Positions 50,191-58,459 of a DNA stretch of 64,000 nucleotides are shown here, in pieces (positions within the stretch are counted from its first letter, which is position 1; every line of letters starts with the position of its first letter). A model generated the notes under the pieces. It saw only the letters and a program-made list of their open reading frames with translations. It was not told the origin of the DNA and searched no databases. Source of the stretch: Bog-756 sp035949055 (lineage in GTDB: Bacteria; Actinomycetota; Acidimicrobiia; Acidimicrobiales; RAAP-2); assembly GCA_035949055.1 (NCBI GenBank), contig DASZIO010000053.1:124001-188000 (forward strand). Reading direction: 5' to 3'. The position numbers and the translations under genes were made by a program.

Positions 50191-50447
50191 TCGCCCCGAG
50201 CGAGGACCCGGTTGTCTCCACGACCGCGGACGAGCGAACCCGGCGTCGGTTGTCCGGCGCGATCAGCGACAAAGTCCGATAGAGCCCGGTCGTCACACGG
50301 GTTGGCAGCGGGGCGGAGCCCAACGAGATCGAACCGGTGTCCGGTCACGTCATAACCCGCCCAGGGCCAGGCACGTCCAGGCGACGAAAGCCGGACGAAG
50401 GACCCCACTGGGTAGGTCGAGTAGTGGGCCACGCCGAGCGAGACCAT
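50187..50447 (-). CDS. Doubtful small ORF, 86 aa
   Basis: An open frame downstream of endonuclease IV on the same strand, ending in a CTAG shared with the convergent PaaK-like gene. The sequence (HYSTYPVGSFVRLSSPGRAWPWAGYDVTGHRFDLVGLRPAANPC) has no recognisable motif. Third-position GC is about 70% by rough count, lower than in clear genes. It could be a decayed gene or chance. The whole stretch 50191-50489 holds nothing better. Confidence 0.25.
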   Translation of the reverse strand: MVSLGVAHYSTYPVGSFVRLSSPGRAWPWAGYDVTGHRFDLVGLRPAANPCDDRALSDFVADRAGQPTPGSLVRGRGDNRVLARGD

Positions 50448-50489
50448 GTGATCGTCAGAGCCAGGACGACCGACAGCACCAAGCTCGGT

Positions 50490-51365
50490 TCAGGATCGAA
50501 GGACCAGACCCTCGCGCCATACCTGGCGAGCTCGGTCAACGTCCTCTGTTCGAGGACCGTGGCCCGCTCCAGGCACCTCCAGGACCGCGGGAAGACCCTG
50601 CAACCCTGGGTGGCCCAATAGGGCTGCGAACCCATCTCTACCGATGTCGCCCTCGCCGATGTTGGCGTGCCGATCCCGGTTGGCTCCGAGCGGGACCTTG
50701 GAATCGTTGATGTGCAGGCATCGCAGCCGATCGAGACCGACCGTGTCGGAGACCAGGTCGATCAGCGCGTCGGCTCCCTCGATGGTCGCGAACGAGACGC
50801 CGGAGGCCCAGAGGTGTTGAGTGTCGAGACACACTCCCAACCGTTCGTCGCTCTCCGCGGCATCGATGACCGCGGCCAGCTCGTCGAAGGAGCGACCGAC
50901 GGTGTTGCCGGCGCCTGCGGTGTTCTCGAGGAGAAGGATCGGGGAGCCGCCATTGACCGGTCCGGCGGCATCGAGGGCCTCAATCAGCCCGTCCACCACG
51001 CGGGACAGTGACCCCTCGAATCCAGTGCCTCGATGGCTGCCGATATGGAGAACGAGCCCGGCCGAACCCATGCCGACCGCGGTGGTCAAATTGGCCGTCA
51101 GGCATGAGCGCGACTTGGCCGCGAGCTCCGGATCGGGGGTGGCCAGGTTGATCAGGTAGGTGGCATGACAGAACGTCGCATCCACCGACGCGTGCTCCGA
51201 TTGCGCCTGTCGGTAGGCGGCCAAGACTTCGGGCCCGTACTGCGATGGTCTCCACATCCGCGGGCTCTGAGCGTGGATCTGGATGACCTCGGCCCCGATC
51301 TCAGCTCCATGCTCAAGTGACGAGACCAGACCTTTCCCCGCTCTCACATGAGCACCGATGCGCAC
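50490..51365 (-). CDS. nfo: Endonuclease IV (AP endonuclease), 291 aa
   Basis: RIGAHVRAGKGL, then an IQIHAQSPRMWRP segment, a Glu in LLLENTAGAGNTVGRS, CLDTQHLWASG and LHINDSKVPLGANRDRHANIGEGDIGRDGF are the conserved zinc-site segments of the family. It cuts abasic sites in base-excision repair. GTG 51365 is chosen because it gives the standard start; the frame stays open upstream to 51446. It is a repair neighbour of dprA-comM but is separated from them by a pseudogene and a pilin-like gene. Confidence 0.92.
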   Translation of the reverse strand: MRIGAHVRAGKGLVSSLEHGAEIGAEVIQIHAQSPRMWRPSQYGPEVLAAYRQAQSEHASVDATFCHATYLINLATPDPELAAKSRSCLTANLTTAVGMGSAGLVLHIGSHRGTGFEGSLSRVVDGLIEALDAAGPVNGGSPILLLENTAGAGNTVGRSFDELAAVIDAAESDERLGVCLDTQHLWASGVSFATIEGADALIDLVSDTVGLDRLRCLHINDSKVPLGANRDRHANIGEGDIGRDGFAALLGHPGLQGLPAVLEVPGAGHGPRTEDVDRARQVWREGLVLRS

Positions 51366-51439
51366 CAGGGCACCGTAGCAATGGCCTCCTGGTGGTTCCC
51401 GTCTCATGTCCTGTCGCACCCTCCTGTGATTATTCATCC

Positions 51440-52175
51440 ATGACACGGACGAGGACGAAGGGCTCAGGCTCGGCGGGCACCGGGTCGGCGGGCTCCCGCT
51501 CGGCGGGCACCGGGTCGGCGGGGCTGCTGGCCCGGCTGGACCCGGCCGTCTCGGTGCTGGCCGCCTGGGTGTCCGAGCTCGACCCCGACCGCCTCATCGG
51601 GGCCGACGCCGCCTCGCTGTATGGGTCCCTGGCCGGGGCGGAGCGGTTGGTCCTGGCCGGCAAGGCCCTCCTGGCCCCGAGGATCGAGGCCTCGGGGGTG
51701 TGGCGGGCGGCCCCGGGCCACCGGGACGCCGCCACCCTGCTGGCCGCGGTGGAGGGGGTCTCACCCGGCCAGGCGAGGGCCACCCTGGCCGTCGACCAGC
51801 GCTTCGGGGAGCGGCCCGGCACCGAGGGCGGCGGTGCGCCGGGGGGAGCTCTCGGGCCCGAAGGTCGGGGCCCTGACCGGGGCGGCCATCGCCGACCCCA
51901 CCCGGGAGGGCGACCTCCTCGCCGGGGCGGCCCCCGAGCCCCTGGCCCGGGTGCGGGACCGCGGCGTGAAGGCCCGGGCCGACGCGGCCGGGGCCGACCC
52001 GGCCGCCACCATCCGGGCCATCCATGCCGGGCGCCGGTTCTCGCCGTGGACCGACGCCGAGGGGGCCTCCTGCGACCAGGGCCGGGACACCGCCGACCGG
52101 GGGGCGAGGCTGCTCGCCCACCTCGGCCCGATGGCCACCGAAGGCCAGCGGGATTGGCACCGGCGGCAGGAGTGA
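51440..52175 (+). pseudogene. Frameshifted, truncated DUF222 (13E12-like) gene
   Basis: Two frames together spell a DUF222 protein. The first frame covers LLARLDPAVSVLAAWVSELDPDRLIGADAASLYGSLAGAERLVLAGKALLAPRIEASGVWRAAPGHRDAATLLAAVEGVSPGQARATLAVDQRFGERPGTE. Then RAAVRRGELSGPKVGALTGAAIADPTREGDLLAGAAPEPLARVRDRGVKARADAAG continues in the next frame, to a stop at 52175. The shift is explained by one extra G in a GAGGG run near 51826-51830. The C-terminal HNH part is absent. DUF222 proteins occur in multi-copy mobile-like families. Sequencing error could also explain the shift. Confidence 0.8.
51461..51520. repeat. Two 30-base tandem repeats in the DUF222 leader
   Basis: Units 51461-51490 and 51491-51520 (each ending GGCACCGGGTCGGCG) encode a Gly-Ser-Ala-Gly-Thr-rich leader of the DUF222 remnant. 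Confidence 0.85.
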
Positions 52176-52254
52176 GGAATGAGCGGCCGAGGCACATCTT
52201 TTCTCAAGTTTCGCCCCTTGATCTGCCGATCCTCCCCTCACGAGGGAGGCGGGA

Positions 52255-52977
52255 ATGGATCAGAACCGAGACAATCGTCGAGGTCGTCAACACCGTCGGC
52301 GTGCCCAGGAGTGTCTGAATCCAGCGGACGAAGCCGGATTCTCGATGATCGCCACGGTGCTGGCTCTGGTGGTCGTCGCACTGGGCGCCGCCTTACTGCT
52401 CGGTACCACTCTTCACTCCGGCGGTGCTTCGTCAACCGGCGTTGCGAACTCTCCGGGTGTCGCACTCGCGGATCGTGTCCAGGCCCAGCAGTCCCTTTCC
52501 ACGGGACTCACCGCCGCGGAGAATGCGGCTGCGGCAGCCGGTGGATTGGCGACGGTGACCGCCTCGGCTCTCGAGGCCTCCAATCCATCCATCACGTTCG
52601 TTGCTGGCCCGTCTTCCGGACCTACGACGGTCAGCGTTGCTGTCAGCGCCGATGGAAGCGGCGGCGCGACAGGTGGCGGTAGCCAACCAACAGGTGTCGC
52701 TGGGATCCCTGATATTCCCGGAGTGACCGGTGGCGGCGACACCGCCAACGGCGGTGGGAGCAGCGGTGCCACGTCGGGCGGCAGCATCACCCTGGCCGAT
52801 CGATCATCCGACGGCGTGTGCTGGCTGGTCTGGAAATCAGGTGGGACGGCCGCGTGGTACGGCGCTCAGACCGGCCTCGCGAGCTGCACGGCGCCATCCC
52901 TGTCGACGACACCGACCCCGGGGTCGGTGTCGTCGAATGCCATCGGATGGCAGCAGGGGAGCTTCCCCACTCCCTAG
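52255..52977 (+). CDS. Type IV pilin-like protein with prepilin leader, 240 aa
   Basis: A 20-residue basic leader is followed by DEAGFSMIATVLALVVVALGAALLLG, the prepilin-peptidase pattern (G|FSMI followed by a hydrophobic helix). The residue at mature position 5 is Ala, not the usual Glu. The mature part is Ser/Gly/Thr-rich with a Cys pair (CWLVWKSGGTAAWYGAQTGLASC) near the C-terminus that could form a disulfide loop. GAGGGAGGCGGGA before ATG 52255 is a strong ribosome site. No pilus assembly genes lie nearby, but the adjacent dprA-comM pair makes a link to DNA uptake plausible. Confidence 0.72.
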   Translation: MDQNRDNRRGRQHRRRAQECLNPADEAGFSMIATVLALVVVALGAALLLGTTLHSGGASSTGVANSPGVALADRVQAQQSLSTGLTAAENAAAAAGGLATVTASALEASNPSITFVAGPSSGPTTVSVAVSADGSGGATGGGSQPTGVAGIPDIPGVTGGGDTANGGGSSGATSGGSITLADRSSDGVCWLVWKSGGTAAWYGAQTGLASCTAPSLSTTPTPGSVSSNAIGWQQGSFPTP

Positions 52978-53043
52978 GTTCGACGGTCACCGGGCTACCG
53001 CCGCGTGCCCCGACATCGGGCGCCGCGCCTGGCGCGCCTGTCC

Positions 53044-54264
53044 CTACGCAGTCGACCACCATCCGGCGCCCGCACGGAGGATCCCTTGCTCCACCAGCTG
53101 ATCGCAAGCCTCGGCGGCTGCCGCGATGCTGAGATCGGTCCGGATCAGGATGGTCTCGAATGCGGTCGGCGTGTCGTCGACTGCATCCAGGAGGGCCCGC
53201 TGGGGGGCCGTCAATGGACTGGCCGCGGCGTAGACCGGTTCCGAATCACCGTCGTTGGCCCCGGCCCCAGCCGGGGGGGCGGGATCATCCGACCGATCCG
53301 CCGATCCAGCCTGGGACTGGGCCCACCCGGGTCGGGCCGCCGTTCTCCGCGTTGTTCGGATCCGACAAAGGTTCTTTCCGGCCCGGACCAAGGACAACGC
53401 CACCATCACGTCCTCAGCGTCACGAACGGGAATGCAGCCGTCGACCAATAGGGCGTTGGTGCCCTCCGAGGCCCGGCTGTGCACCGAGCCGGGGACCACG
53501 CACACCGGGACCGAGCGTCGGGCGGCGGCTTCGGCCGTGTACAGAGCTCCACCGTGTCGATGGCTTTCGACCACGACGACCACATCCGACAGGGCAGCAA
53601 TGATGCGGTTGCGGGCAGGGAACACTCCTGGATGCGGTTTGGTGCCGAGTGCCGATTCCGACAAGATCACGCCCCGGGCAGCAACCTGTGCCCACAGCTC
53701 GCGGTTCGACGGCGGATAGACGAAATCCAATCCGGTGCCGACCACAGCCGCTGGTGGCGCCCACGCGGACTGAGCCGACCGCAGGCACCCGGCATGGGCC
53801 GCGGCGTCGATGCCGGCAGCCAGTCCGGACACGACCGTCACGCCCTCGGCGGCGATGGCCCCAGCCAGCTCTGATGCCACTTGCCTGCCATAGGGGGTGG
53901 CGGAACGAGTGCCGACGATCGCCACCCTGGGGCCACCCTCCAGGACCGTCGGATCTCCCAGTGCGAACAGCACGGCGGGGGCTCCAGGGTCGCCGACCAG
54001 AGACGAAGGGTAATCGCGCTCATCCGGCACCAGCACCTGGACTCCGAGTCGCTCATGGCGCTCACCCACCTCGTGCACGTCGGTTCGGCGAGCGGCCGCC
54101 GAGAACTGACGGTCTGGGTCGCCCGGGTGGGTACCGGCCTCGACGGCGCGCCATGCCATCACCGGCGGGAAGCCGTCGAGCAGTTTGGCGAGGCGCCTCG
54201 GATTCATTCCGGGCAGTCCGGCCAGAGCTGCCGCATGGGCTTCACGTGTTCGGTGTCCGCTCAT
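53044..54264 (-). CDS. dprA: DprA DNA-processing protein, 406 aa
   Basis: The Rossmann-like core is clear: RVAIVGTRSATPYGRQVASELAGAIAAEGVTVVSGLAAGIDAAAHAG, then GTGLDFVYPPSNRELWAQVAARGVILSE and FPARNRIIAALSDVVVVVES. A winged-helix-like C-terminal part (LDAVDDTPTAFETILIRTDLSIAAAAEACDQLVEQGIL) follows a linker. It loads RecA onto incoming single-stranded DNA in transformation. ATG 54264 overlaps the comM stop (ATGA), so the two are coupled. Confidence 0.92.
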   Translation of the reverse strand: MSGHRTREAHAAALAGLPGMNPRRLAKLLDGFPPVMAWRAVEAGTHPGDPDRQFSAAARRTDVHEVGERHERLGVQVLVPDERDYPSSLVGDPGAPAVLFALGDPTVLEGGPRVAIVGTRSATPYGRQVASELAGAIAAEGVTVVSGLAAGIDAAAHAGCLRSAQSAWAPPAAVVGTGLDFVYPPSNRELWAQVAARGVILSESALGTKPHPGVFPARNRIIAALSDVVVVVESHRHGGALYTAEAAARRSVPVCVVPGSVHSRASEGTNALLVDGCIPVRDAEDVMVALSLVRAGKNLCRIRTTRRTAARPGWAQSQAGSADRSDDPAPPAGAGANDGDSEPVYAAASPLTAPQRALLDAVDDTPTAFETILIRTDLSIAAAAEACDQLVEQGILRAGAGWWSTA

Positions 54265-55844
54265 TGGGCGCTTCCCAGCAGGTATTCGCGTTGACAACGC
54301 AGCAGGAGCGCTTGCTGTAGTTGCTCCACATCGATCACGACGCGGCCCGGTTGCGAGGAAGATCCGTCGTCACCGATGCCGCCTGAGCCAATCGAGGCGA
54401 GGTCGGCGATCGTCAGGGCCATCCGTCGGATCCGGTCGAGTCCCCGGGCACTGAGCGAGCCGGATCGCACCCACCTTTCGAGCAGCGCGCCCGCCTCGGC
54501 ACACATCGGTGCCAGCCGTTGCACCTCGGCGCCCGGAAGCTGGGCATTGATGCAATCGCTGCGTTCGAGGGCCCGGCGGCGGGCGGCGGCCACCCGGGCT
54601 GACACCGTCGACGTGGTTTCCGGAGGGCGCGTCCCCAGGAGATCGTCAGCGTTGGGCCGGTCGGTGCGGACCGCGATGTCGAAGCGATCGAGGAAAGGCG
54701 CCGAGAGGCGTCGGGCGTAGCGCTCGCGGGCCGCGCTGGAGCACCGGCAAGAACCGGGAGCACCGCCTTCGCCGCACGGGCACGGGTTCATGGCCCCCAC
54801 CAGGATGAACCGGGCGGGAAAGGTCGTCGTGCCCCTGGCCCGACTGACCCGGACCACACCCTCTTCGAGAGGCTGGCGCAACGCGTCGAGCACTGCAGCC
54901 GGAAACTCTCCCATCTCGTCGAGGAACAGGACCCCGCCATGGGCAAGACTGATCTCGCCCGGTCGCATCCAGGTCGTCCCGCCTCCGATCATGGCGACGG
55001 GTGACACACCGTGGTGCGGAGCGCGCAACGGGGGTCGTTCGATGAGACCGGATGGCGGCATCGGCTCACCCGCCACCGAATGAACCCTGGTGGCCTCGAG
55101 GGCCACTGGCCGAGACAGCCTTGGCAACAGCCCTGGCAACCGGGTAGCAAGCATGGTTTTGCCCGAGCCGGGCGGGCCGACCAGCAGCGCGTGATGTCCG
55201 CCGGCGGCGGCGACCTCGAGTGCCAGTCGGGCCAGGCGCTGACCCTTGACGTCTGAGAAGTCGCCATAGGACGACTCGAGCGACGGGTTCGCTTCGACCT
55301 GCCGACATGGGCGAGCGGGCACCCATGTCGGCCAGGGCTGACGGGTACGGCGGAGGCGGTCGACCAACTCCCTCAAGGTGGCGGCCGCCCCGATCCTCTC
55401 CGCTCCGCCCAGACTTGCCTCCGGGGCGCTATCCGAGGGGACAACCAGTCGATGGTGAGCAACCGCATCCGCGAGCACCATCACGCCCGGTACTCCCCGC
55501 AGCGATCCGTCAAGGCCCAACTCGCCGACGAAGGCCATGCCGTCGACCGCGCGGGGCTCCAACTCGCCTGATGCCACCAGGACGCCGACGGCGATGGGCA
55601 GGTCTAGACCAGATCCACCCTTCCGCATACCGGAAGGGGCCAGGTTGACCGTGACTCGACGAAGCGGCCATGGGAGTCCGCTCGAGAGCAACGCCGCTCG
55701 AACCCGGTCCCGGGCCTCGCGGACGGCGGCGTCGGGAAGGCCGACCACCGTGAATCCGGGCAGACCATTGGAGACGTGGACTTCGACTGACACCTGCTTT
55801 CCGTCGACCCCGACGAGGACGGCGGACGGAATGGCGGCGATCAT
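54261..55844 (-). CDS. comM: YifB/ComM AAA+ ATPase, 527 aa
   Basis: Magnesium-chelatase-like ComM layout: N-terminal SAVLVGVDGKQVSVEVHVSNGLPGFTVVGLPDAAVREARDRVRAAL, a Lon-like region, then the AAA+ core with Walker A GPPGSGKT, Walker B VLFLDEMGEF, and the NPCPCG zinc-like segment. ComM promotes branch migration in natural transformation. The ATG at 55844 is preceded by GGAGCCACC, while an upstream GTG (55865) lacks a good ribosome site. Coupled to dprA downstream. Confidence 0.92.
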   Translation of the reverse strand: MIAAIPSAVLVGVDGKQVSVEVHVSNGLPGFTVVGLPDAAVREARDRVRAALLSSGLPWPLRRVTVNLAPSGMRKGGSGLDLPIAVGVLVASGELEPRAVDGMAFVGELGLDGSLRGVPGVMVLADAVAHHRLVVPSDSAPEASLGGAERIGAAATLRELVDRLRRTRQPWPTWVPARPCRQVEANPSLESSYGDFSDVKGQRLARLALEVAAAGGHHALLVGPPGSGKTMLATRLPGLLPRLSRPVALEATRVHSVAGEPMPPSGLIERPPLRAPHHGVSPVAMIGGGTTWMRPGEISLAHGGVLFLDEMGEFPAAVLDALRQPLEEGVVRVSRARGTTTFPARFILVGAMNPCPCGEGGAPGSCRCSSAARERYARRLSAPFLDRFDIAVRTDRPNADDLLGTRPPETTSTVSARVAAARRRALERSDCINAQLPGAEVQRLAPMCAEAGALLERWVRSGSLSARGLDRIRRMALTIADLASIGSGGIGDDGSSSQPGRVVIDVEQLQQALLLRCQREYLLGSAQ

Positions 55845-56257
55845 GGTGGCTCCGATCGGAATCACCCTGGGGCCGGATGTGGCCCGGAGGGTCCTCAGTA
55901 CAGGGGCCGATAGCCCCGAATCTGGAGGCTCTTCAACAAACCGGGGGCTCAGCCAATCCAGAGACTCAGCCGATCCAACAGTTCAGCCAATCCAGAGGCT
56001 CAGCCCGCTCAACACCCCAGAAGGGAAGACGATCGCAGCGATCAGAGATCCCCGGCACGGTGACGAGAATCCTCCACAAGTTGGAGAGCCGCAGTCAGCC
56101 GGTGCGAACGGACTCTCGAGGCACCCAGGGGACACCTTGAGGTGCCGGTGTCACACCCAAGGATGGCTGTCCGTCGGATCGACTGCCTGCCGAGGATTCA
56201 CTGCCCGTCGAGGCCGTTCCCGGGAACGCGGTGACGGGCGGTGCGGCGCCCGGGACA
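55845..56257. other. 413-base gene-free region with a 17-base repeat block
   Basis: No gene is supported here. The notable content is the repeat block at 55948-56015, 100-170 bases upstream of comM. A long open frame crosses it but has no domain. It separates enoyl-CoA hydratase from comM, both on the minus strand. Confidence 0.6.
55948..56015. repeat. Four degenerate 17-base direct repeats upstream of comM-dprA
   Basis: Units CTCAGCCAATCCAGAGA, CTCAGCCGATCCAACAG, TTCAGCCAATCCAGAGG and CTCAGCCCGCTCAACAC are arrayed head to tail. The period of 17 is not a multiple of three, and the DNA is AT-richer than its surroundings, so these are non-coding. They may be binding sites or slippage products. 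Confidence 0.8.
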
Positions 56258-57052
56258 TCAGCGACCCTCGAACTTGGGCTCTCGCTTCTGGGTGAACGCG
56301 GCGATGGCCTCCGCGGTGTCAGCCGTACCGAAGTTGACCGATTGGGAGCGGGTCTCCTCCTCGAGTGCCTGGTCCATCGAGATGTTGACCGAGTTGTTGA
56401 GCATGGTCTTGGTCATCGACAAGGCCAGCGGAGGACCGGCCGCCAGGCGATCTGCCCACTCTGCGACGAACGCGTCGAGGTGGTCATCGGGTACGACCTT
56501 GTTGACCACGCCGAACTCCGCCGCCTGCTGTGCGCTGATGATGTCGGCGAAGAATGCCAGCTCCTTGGCTCGATGGAGCCCGACGAGGCGAGGCAGCAGC
56601 CAGGAAGCACCGAAGTCAACCGACAGCCCGCGCCGGGAGAAGATCTGCGAGAACCGTGCCGAGTCTGACGCCACCACCAGGTCACAGCCGAGCGCCATGC
56701 TCATCCCCGCGCCGGCCGCCACACCACCCACCTTGGCGATGGTCGGCTTGGGGATGCGGTGTAGCCGGAGGGCCACGTCCCCAAGAGCGCGCATCTGGAC
56801 GAGATAGGGGTCCCCGGGCCGGCCGGCCACGTCCCCGGCGTCGCCCAGATCGGCGCCCGAGCAGAAGGCGCCGCCGGCCCCGGTGAGCACCATGACCCGC
56901 ACGTTGCGATCGGTAGCCACGTCGTCGAAGGTGGCCAGCAGCTCACGCCACATCGTGCCGTTGGCGGCGTTCTTACGTTCCGGGCGGTTCATGATGACGG
57001 TGACCACTCCGTCCTTCCGCTCCACGATCAGGGTCTCGAGCTGGTTCGTCAT
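56258..57052 (-). CDS. Enoyl-CoA hydratase/isomerase family protein, 264 aa
   Basis: Crotonase fold: MNRPERKNAAN, an oxyanion-loop GGAFCSGADLGD, and AKVGGVAAGAGMSMALGCDLVVASDSARFSQIFSRRGLSVDFGASWLLPRLVG. A Glu at the first catalytic position is replaced in this region, as in some isomerases, so hydration is not proved. It acts on acyl-CoA in the cytoplasm. ATG 57052 lies six bases after TAGGCT, supporting a leaderless start. Direction is the same as comM. Confidence 0.85.
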   Translation of the reverse strand: MTNQLETLIVERKDGVVTVIMNRPERKNAANGTMWRELLATFDDVATDRNVRVMVLTGAGGAFCSGADLGDAGDVAGRPGDPYLVQMRALGDVALRLHRIPKPTIAKVGGVAAGAGMSMALGCDLVVASDSARFSQIFSRRGLSVDFGASWLLPRLVGLHRAKELAFFADIISAQQAAEFGVVNKVVPDDHLDAFVAEWADRLAAGPPLALSMTKTMLNNSVNISMDQALEEETRSQSVNFGTADTAEAIAAFTQKREPKFEGR

Positions 57053-57058
57053 TCCGGC

Positions 57059-57064
57059 AGCCTA
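57059..57064 (-). promoter_or_regulatory. Putative leaderless -10 box (TAGGCT) of the enoyl-CoA hydratase gene
   Basis: TAGGCT on the minus strand is followed by six bases and the ATG at 57052. Confidence 0.5.
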
Positions 57065-57133
57065 CGAGAAAGCGGATCGGCACGGCCCTGGGCCCAGGAG
57101 CGAGGACACTCCCACCGGGTTCGGCTTCCCAGT

Positions 57134-57547
57134 TCAGAAGGCGCCCTCGATGACATCGATCCGGCCGGCGGTGATCGAGACGACGTCGAAGCGGAGCTCC
57201 ACCCGATCTCGGCCGGCCGCCGGAACCAGCTCGGAGAGCCATCGGGTGGCGAGCCGTCGGATGCGGCGCTGCTTGGCGCCGAGTACTGCCTCGGCACCCG
57301 TTCCGAAGCGGTGGCTGGACCGAACCTTCACCTCGCAGAAGGCGACCGTTCGCCCCTGACGCACGATGAGGTCAACCTCGCCTTCCCGGCGGCGCCAGTT
57401 CCGCTCGAGTACTTCGTAGCCGTGCTCTTCGTACCAGCGGACGGCGAGGGACTCCCCGTGGGATCCGAGTGCCCGACGCGGGTCGGCCCGGGTTGGGTCC
57501 TCGTTGGCAGGGTCCCGGGGAGGGCGCGGCGAGGCGCCCGCGGTCAC
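57134..57547 (-). CDS. YraN/UPF0102 family nuclease-like protein, 137 aa
   Basis: GSHGESLAVRWYEEHGYEVLERNWRRREGEVDLIVRQGRTVAFCEVKVRSSHRFGTGAEAVLGAKQRRIRRLATRWL is the UPF0102 core: a PD-(D/E)XK-like fold with E-x-D and CEVK acid-Lys residues. GTG 57547 overlaps the DUF2469 stop (GTGA), so the start is well set. The family lies in the conserved block of rplS and ffh genes in many bacteria. Its nuclease activity is presumed but unproved. Confidence 0.87.
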   Translation of the reverse strand: MTAGASPRPPRDPANEDPTRADPRRALGSHGESLAVRWYEEHGYEVLERNWRRREGEVDLIVRQGRTVAFCEVKVRSSHRFGTGAEAVLGAKQRRIRRLATRWLSELVPAAGRDRVELRFDVVSITAGRIDVIEGAF

Positions 57548-57837
57548 AGGTCCTTCTCGGGCAGCCGCTCGATGTTCACGTCGCGGAAGGTGAGGATCCG
57601 TACCGACGGCACGAACCGGGCCGGCCGGTACATGTCCCACACCCAAGCGTCATCCAGCTGGACCTCCACGCAGGCCGGGGTGGAGTCGGAGCGGACAGTC
57701 ACCTTGACGCTGTTGGCCAGGTAGAAGCGGCGCTCGGTCTCGACCACGTAGGAGAACAGGGGCAGGACGGTCCGGTACTCCTGGATGAGCGCCAGTTCGA
57801 TCTCAGACTCGTATCGCTCGAGATCCTCTTCACTCAT
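57544..57837 (-). CDS. DUF2469 family protein, 97 aa
   Basis: MSEEDLERYESEIELALIQEYRTVLPLFSYVVETERRFYLANSVKVTVR is the DUF2469 signature, a small actinobacterial protein of unknown function that sits next to UPF0102 and rplS. The C-terminal VWDMYRPARFVPSVRILTFRDVNIERL is also typical. It lies 86 bases downstream of rplS and overlaps yraN. Confidence 0.9.
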   Translation of the reverse strand: MSEEDLERYESEIELALIQEYRTVLPLFSYVVETERRFYLANSVKVTVRSDSTPACVEVQLDDAWVWDMYRPARFVPSVRILTFRDVNIERLPEKDL

Positions 57838-57923
57838 GGCACGCGGCCCACGTCGACCGAGGGTACCGCCCGCACCTCGGTGTCGAACCGCCCGAACCGG
57901 GGCGGCTGAGTGCCGCGCTCCCC

Positions 57924-58274
57924 TCAGCGGGCAGTCCGGCGCTCCTTGATCTTCGCCGCCTTGCCGTGGCGCTGACGGAGGTAGTACAGCTTGGCACGTC
58001 GGACGTCACCCATCGCCACGATCTCGGTCTTGGCGATGACCGGGGAGTGCACCGGGAAGGTCCGCTCAACCCCCACGCCGAAGCTGACCTTCCGCACCGT
58101 GAATGTCTCGCGCACCCCGGTACCCTGCCGGCGCACGACTGCGCCTTGGAAGACCTGGATCCGCTCGCGGGTCCCCTCGACCACGCGCACATGGACCTTG
58201 ACCGTGTCCCCGGGGCGGAACTCGGGAATATCGTCACGCAGGCTGTCACGATCGATGGTGTCGGTCGGATTCAT
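57924..58274 (-). CDS. rplS: 50S ribosomal protein L19, 116 aa
   Basis: FRPGDTVKVHVRVVEGTRERIQVFQGAVVRRQGTGVRETFTVRKVSFGVGVERTFPVHSP with a C-terminal RRAKLYYLRQRHGKAAKIKE is L19. It sits at the 30S-50S interface. The ATG at 58272 follows AAGGACG by eight bases. The 185-base leader between trmD and rplS has no gene but could hold a regulatory RNA structure. Confidence 0.96.
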   Translation of the reverse strand: MNPTDTIDRDSLRDDIPEFRPGDTVKVHVRVVEGTRERIQVFQGAVVRRQGTGVRETFTVRKVSFGVGVERTFPVHSPVIAKTEIVAMGDVRRAKLYYLRQRHGKAAKIKERRTAR

Positions 58275-58459
58275 GGGGCGCGTCCTTCCAGGGATCGGTC
58301 GATCTCTCCTCCGTCGGCCGCCACCGCTCGAACCCGAACGCGTCTGACCGGCTCATTCGCTCGAGCCCTTCGAACCGTCGAGCCCCCGAGCCCGGCCACG
58401 AGGCCGTCTCGGAGAAACGCCTGCGGCCCAGGACCGGTCCTCACCGGCGCCAACGAAGC

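Noticed and set aside
50310..50360. GGTTCGAT on the minus strand, tRNA-like
   Set aside because: The five-base T-stem does not pair, and no anticodon arm is found around it.
55877..56140. 87-residue open frame over the 17-base repeats
   Set aside because: The 17-base period would scramble the frame in each unit, and no ribosome site or domain exists.
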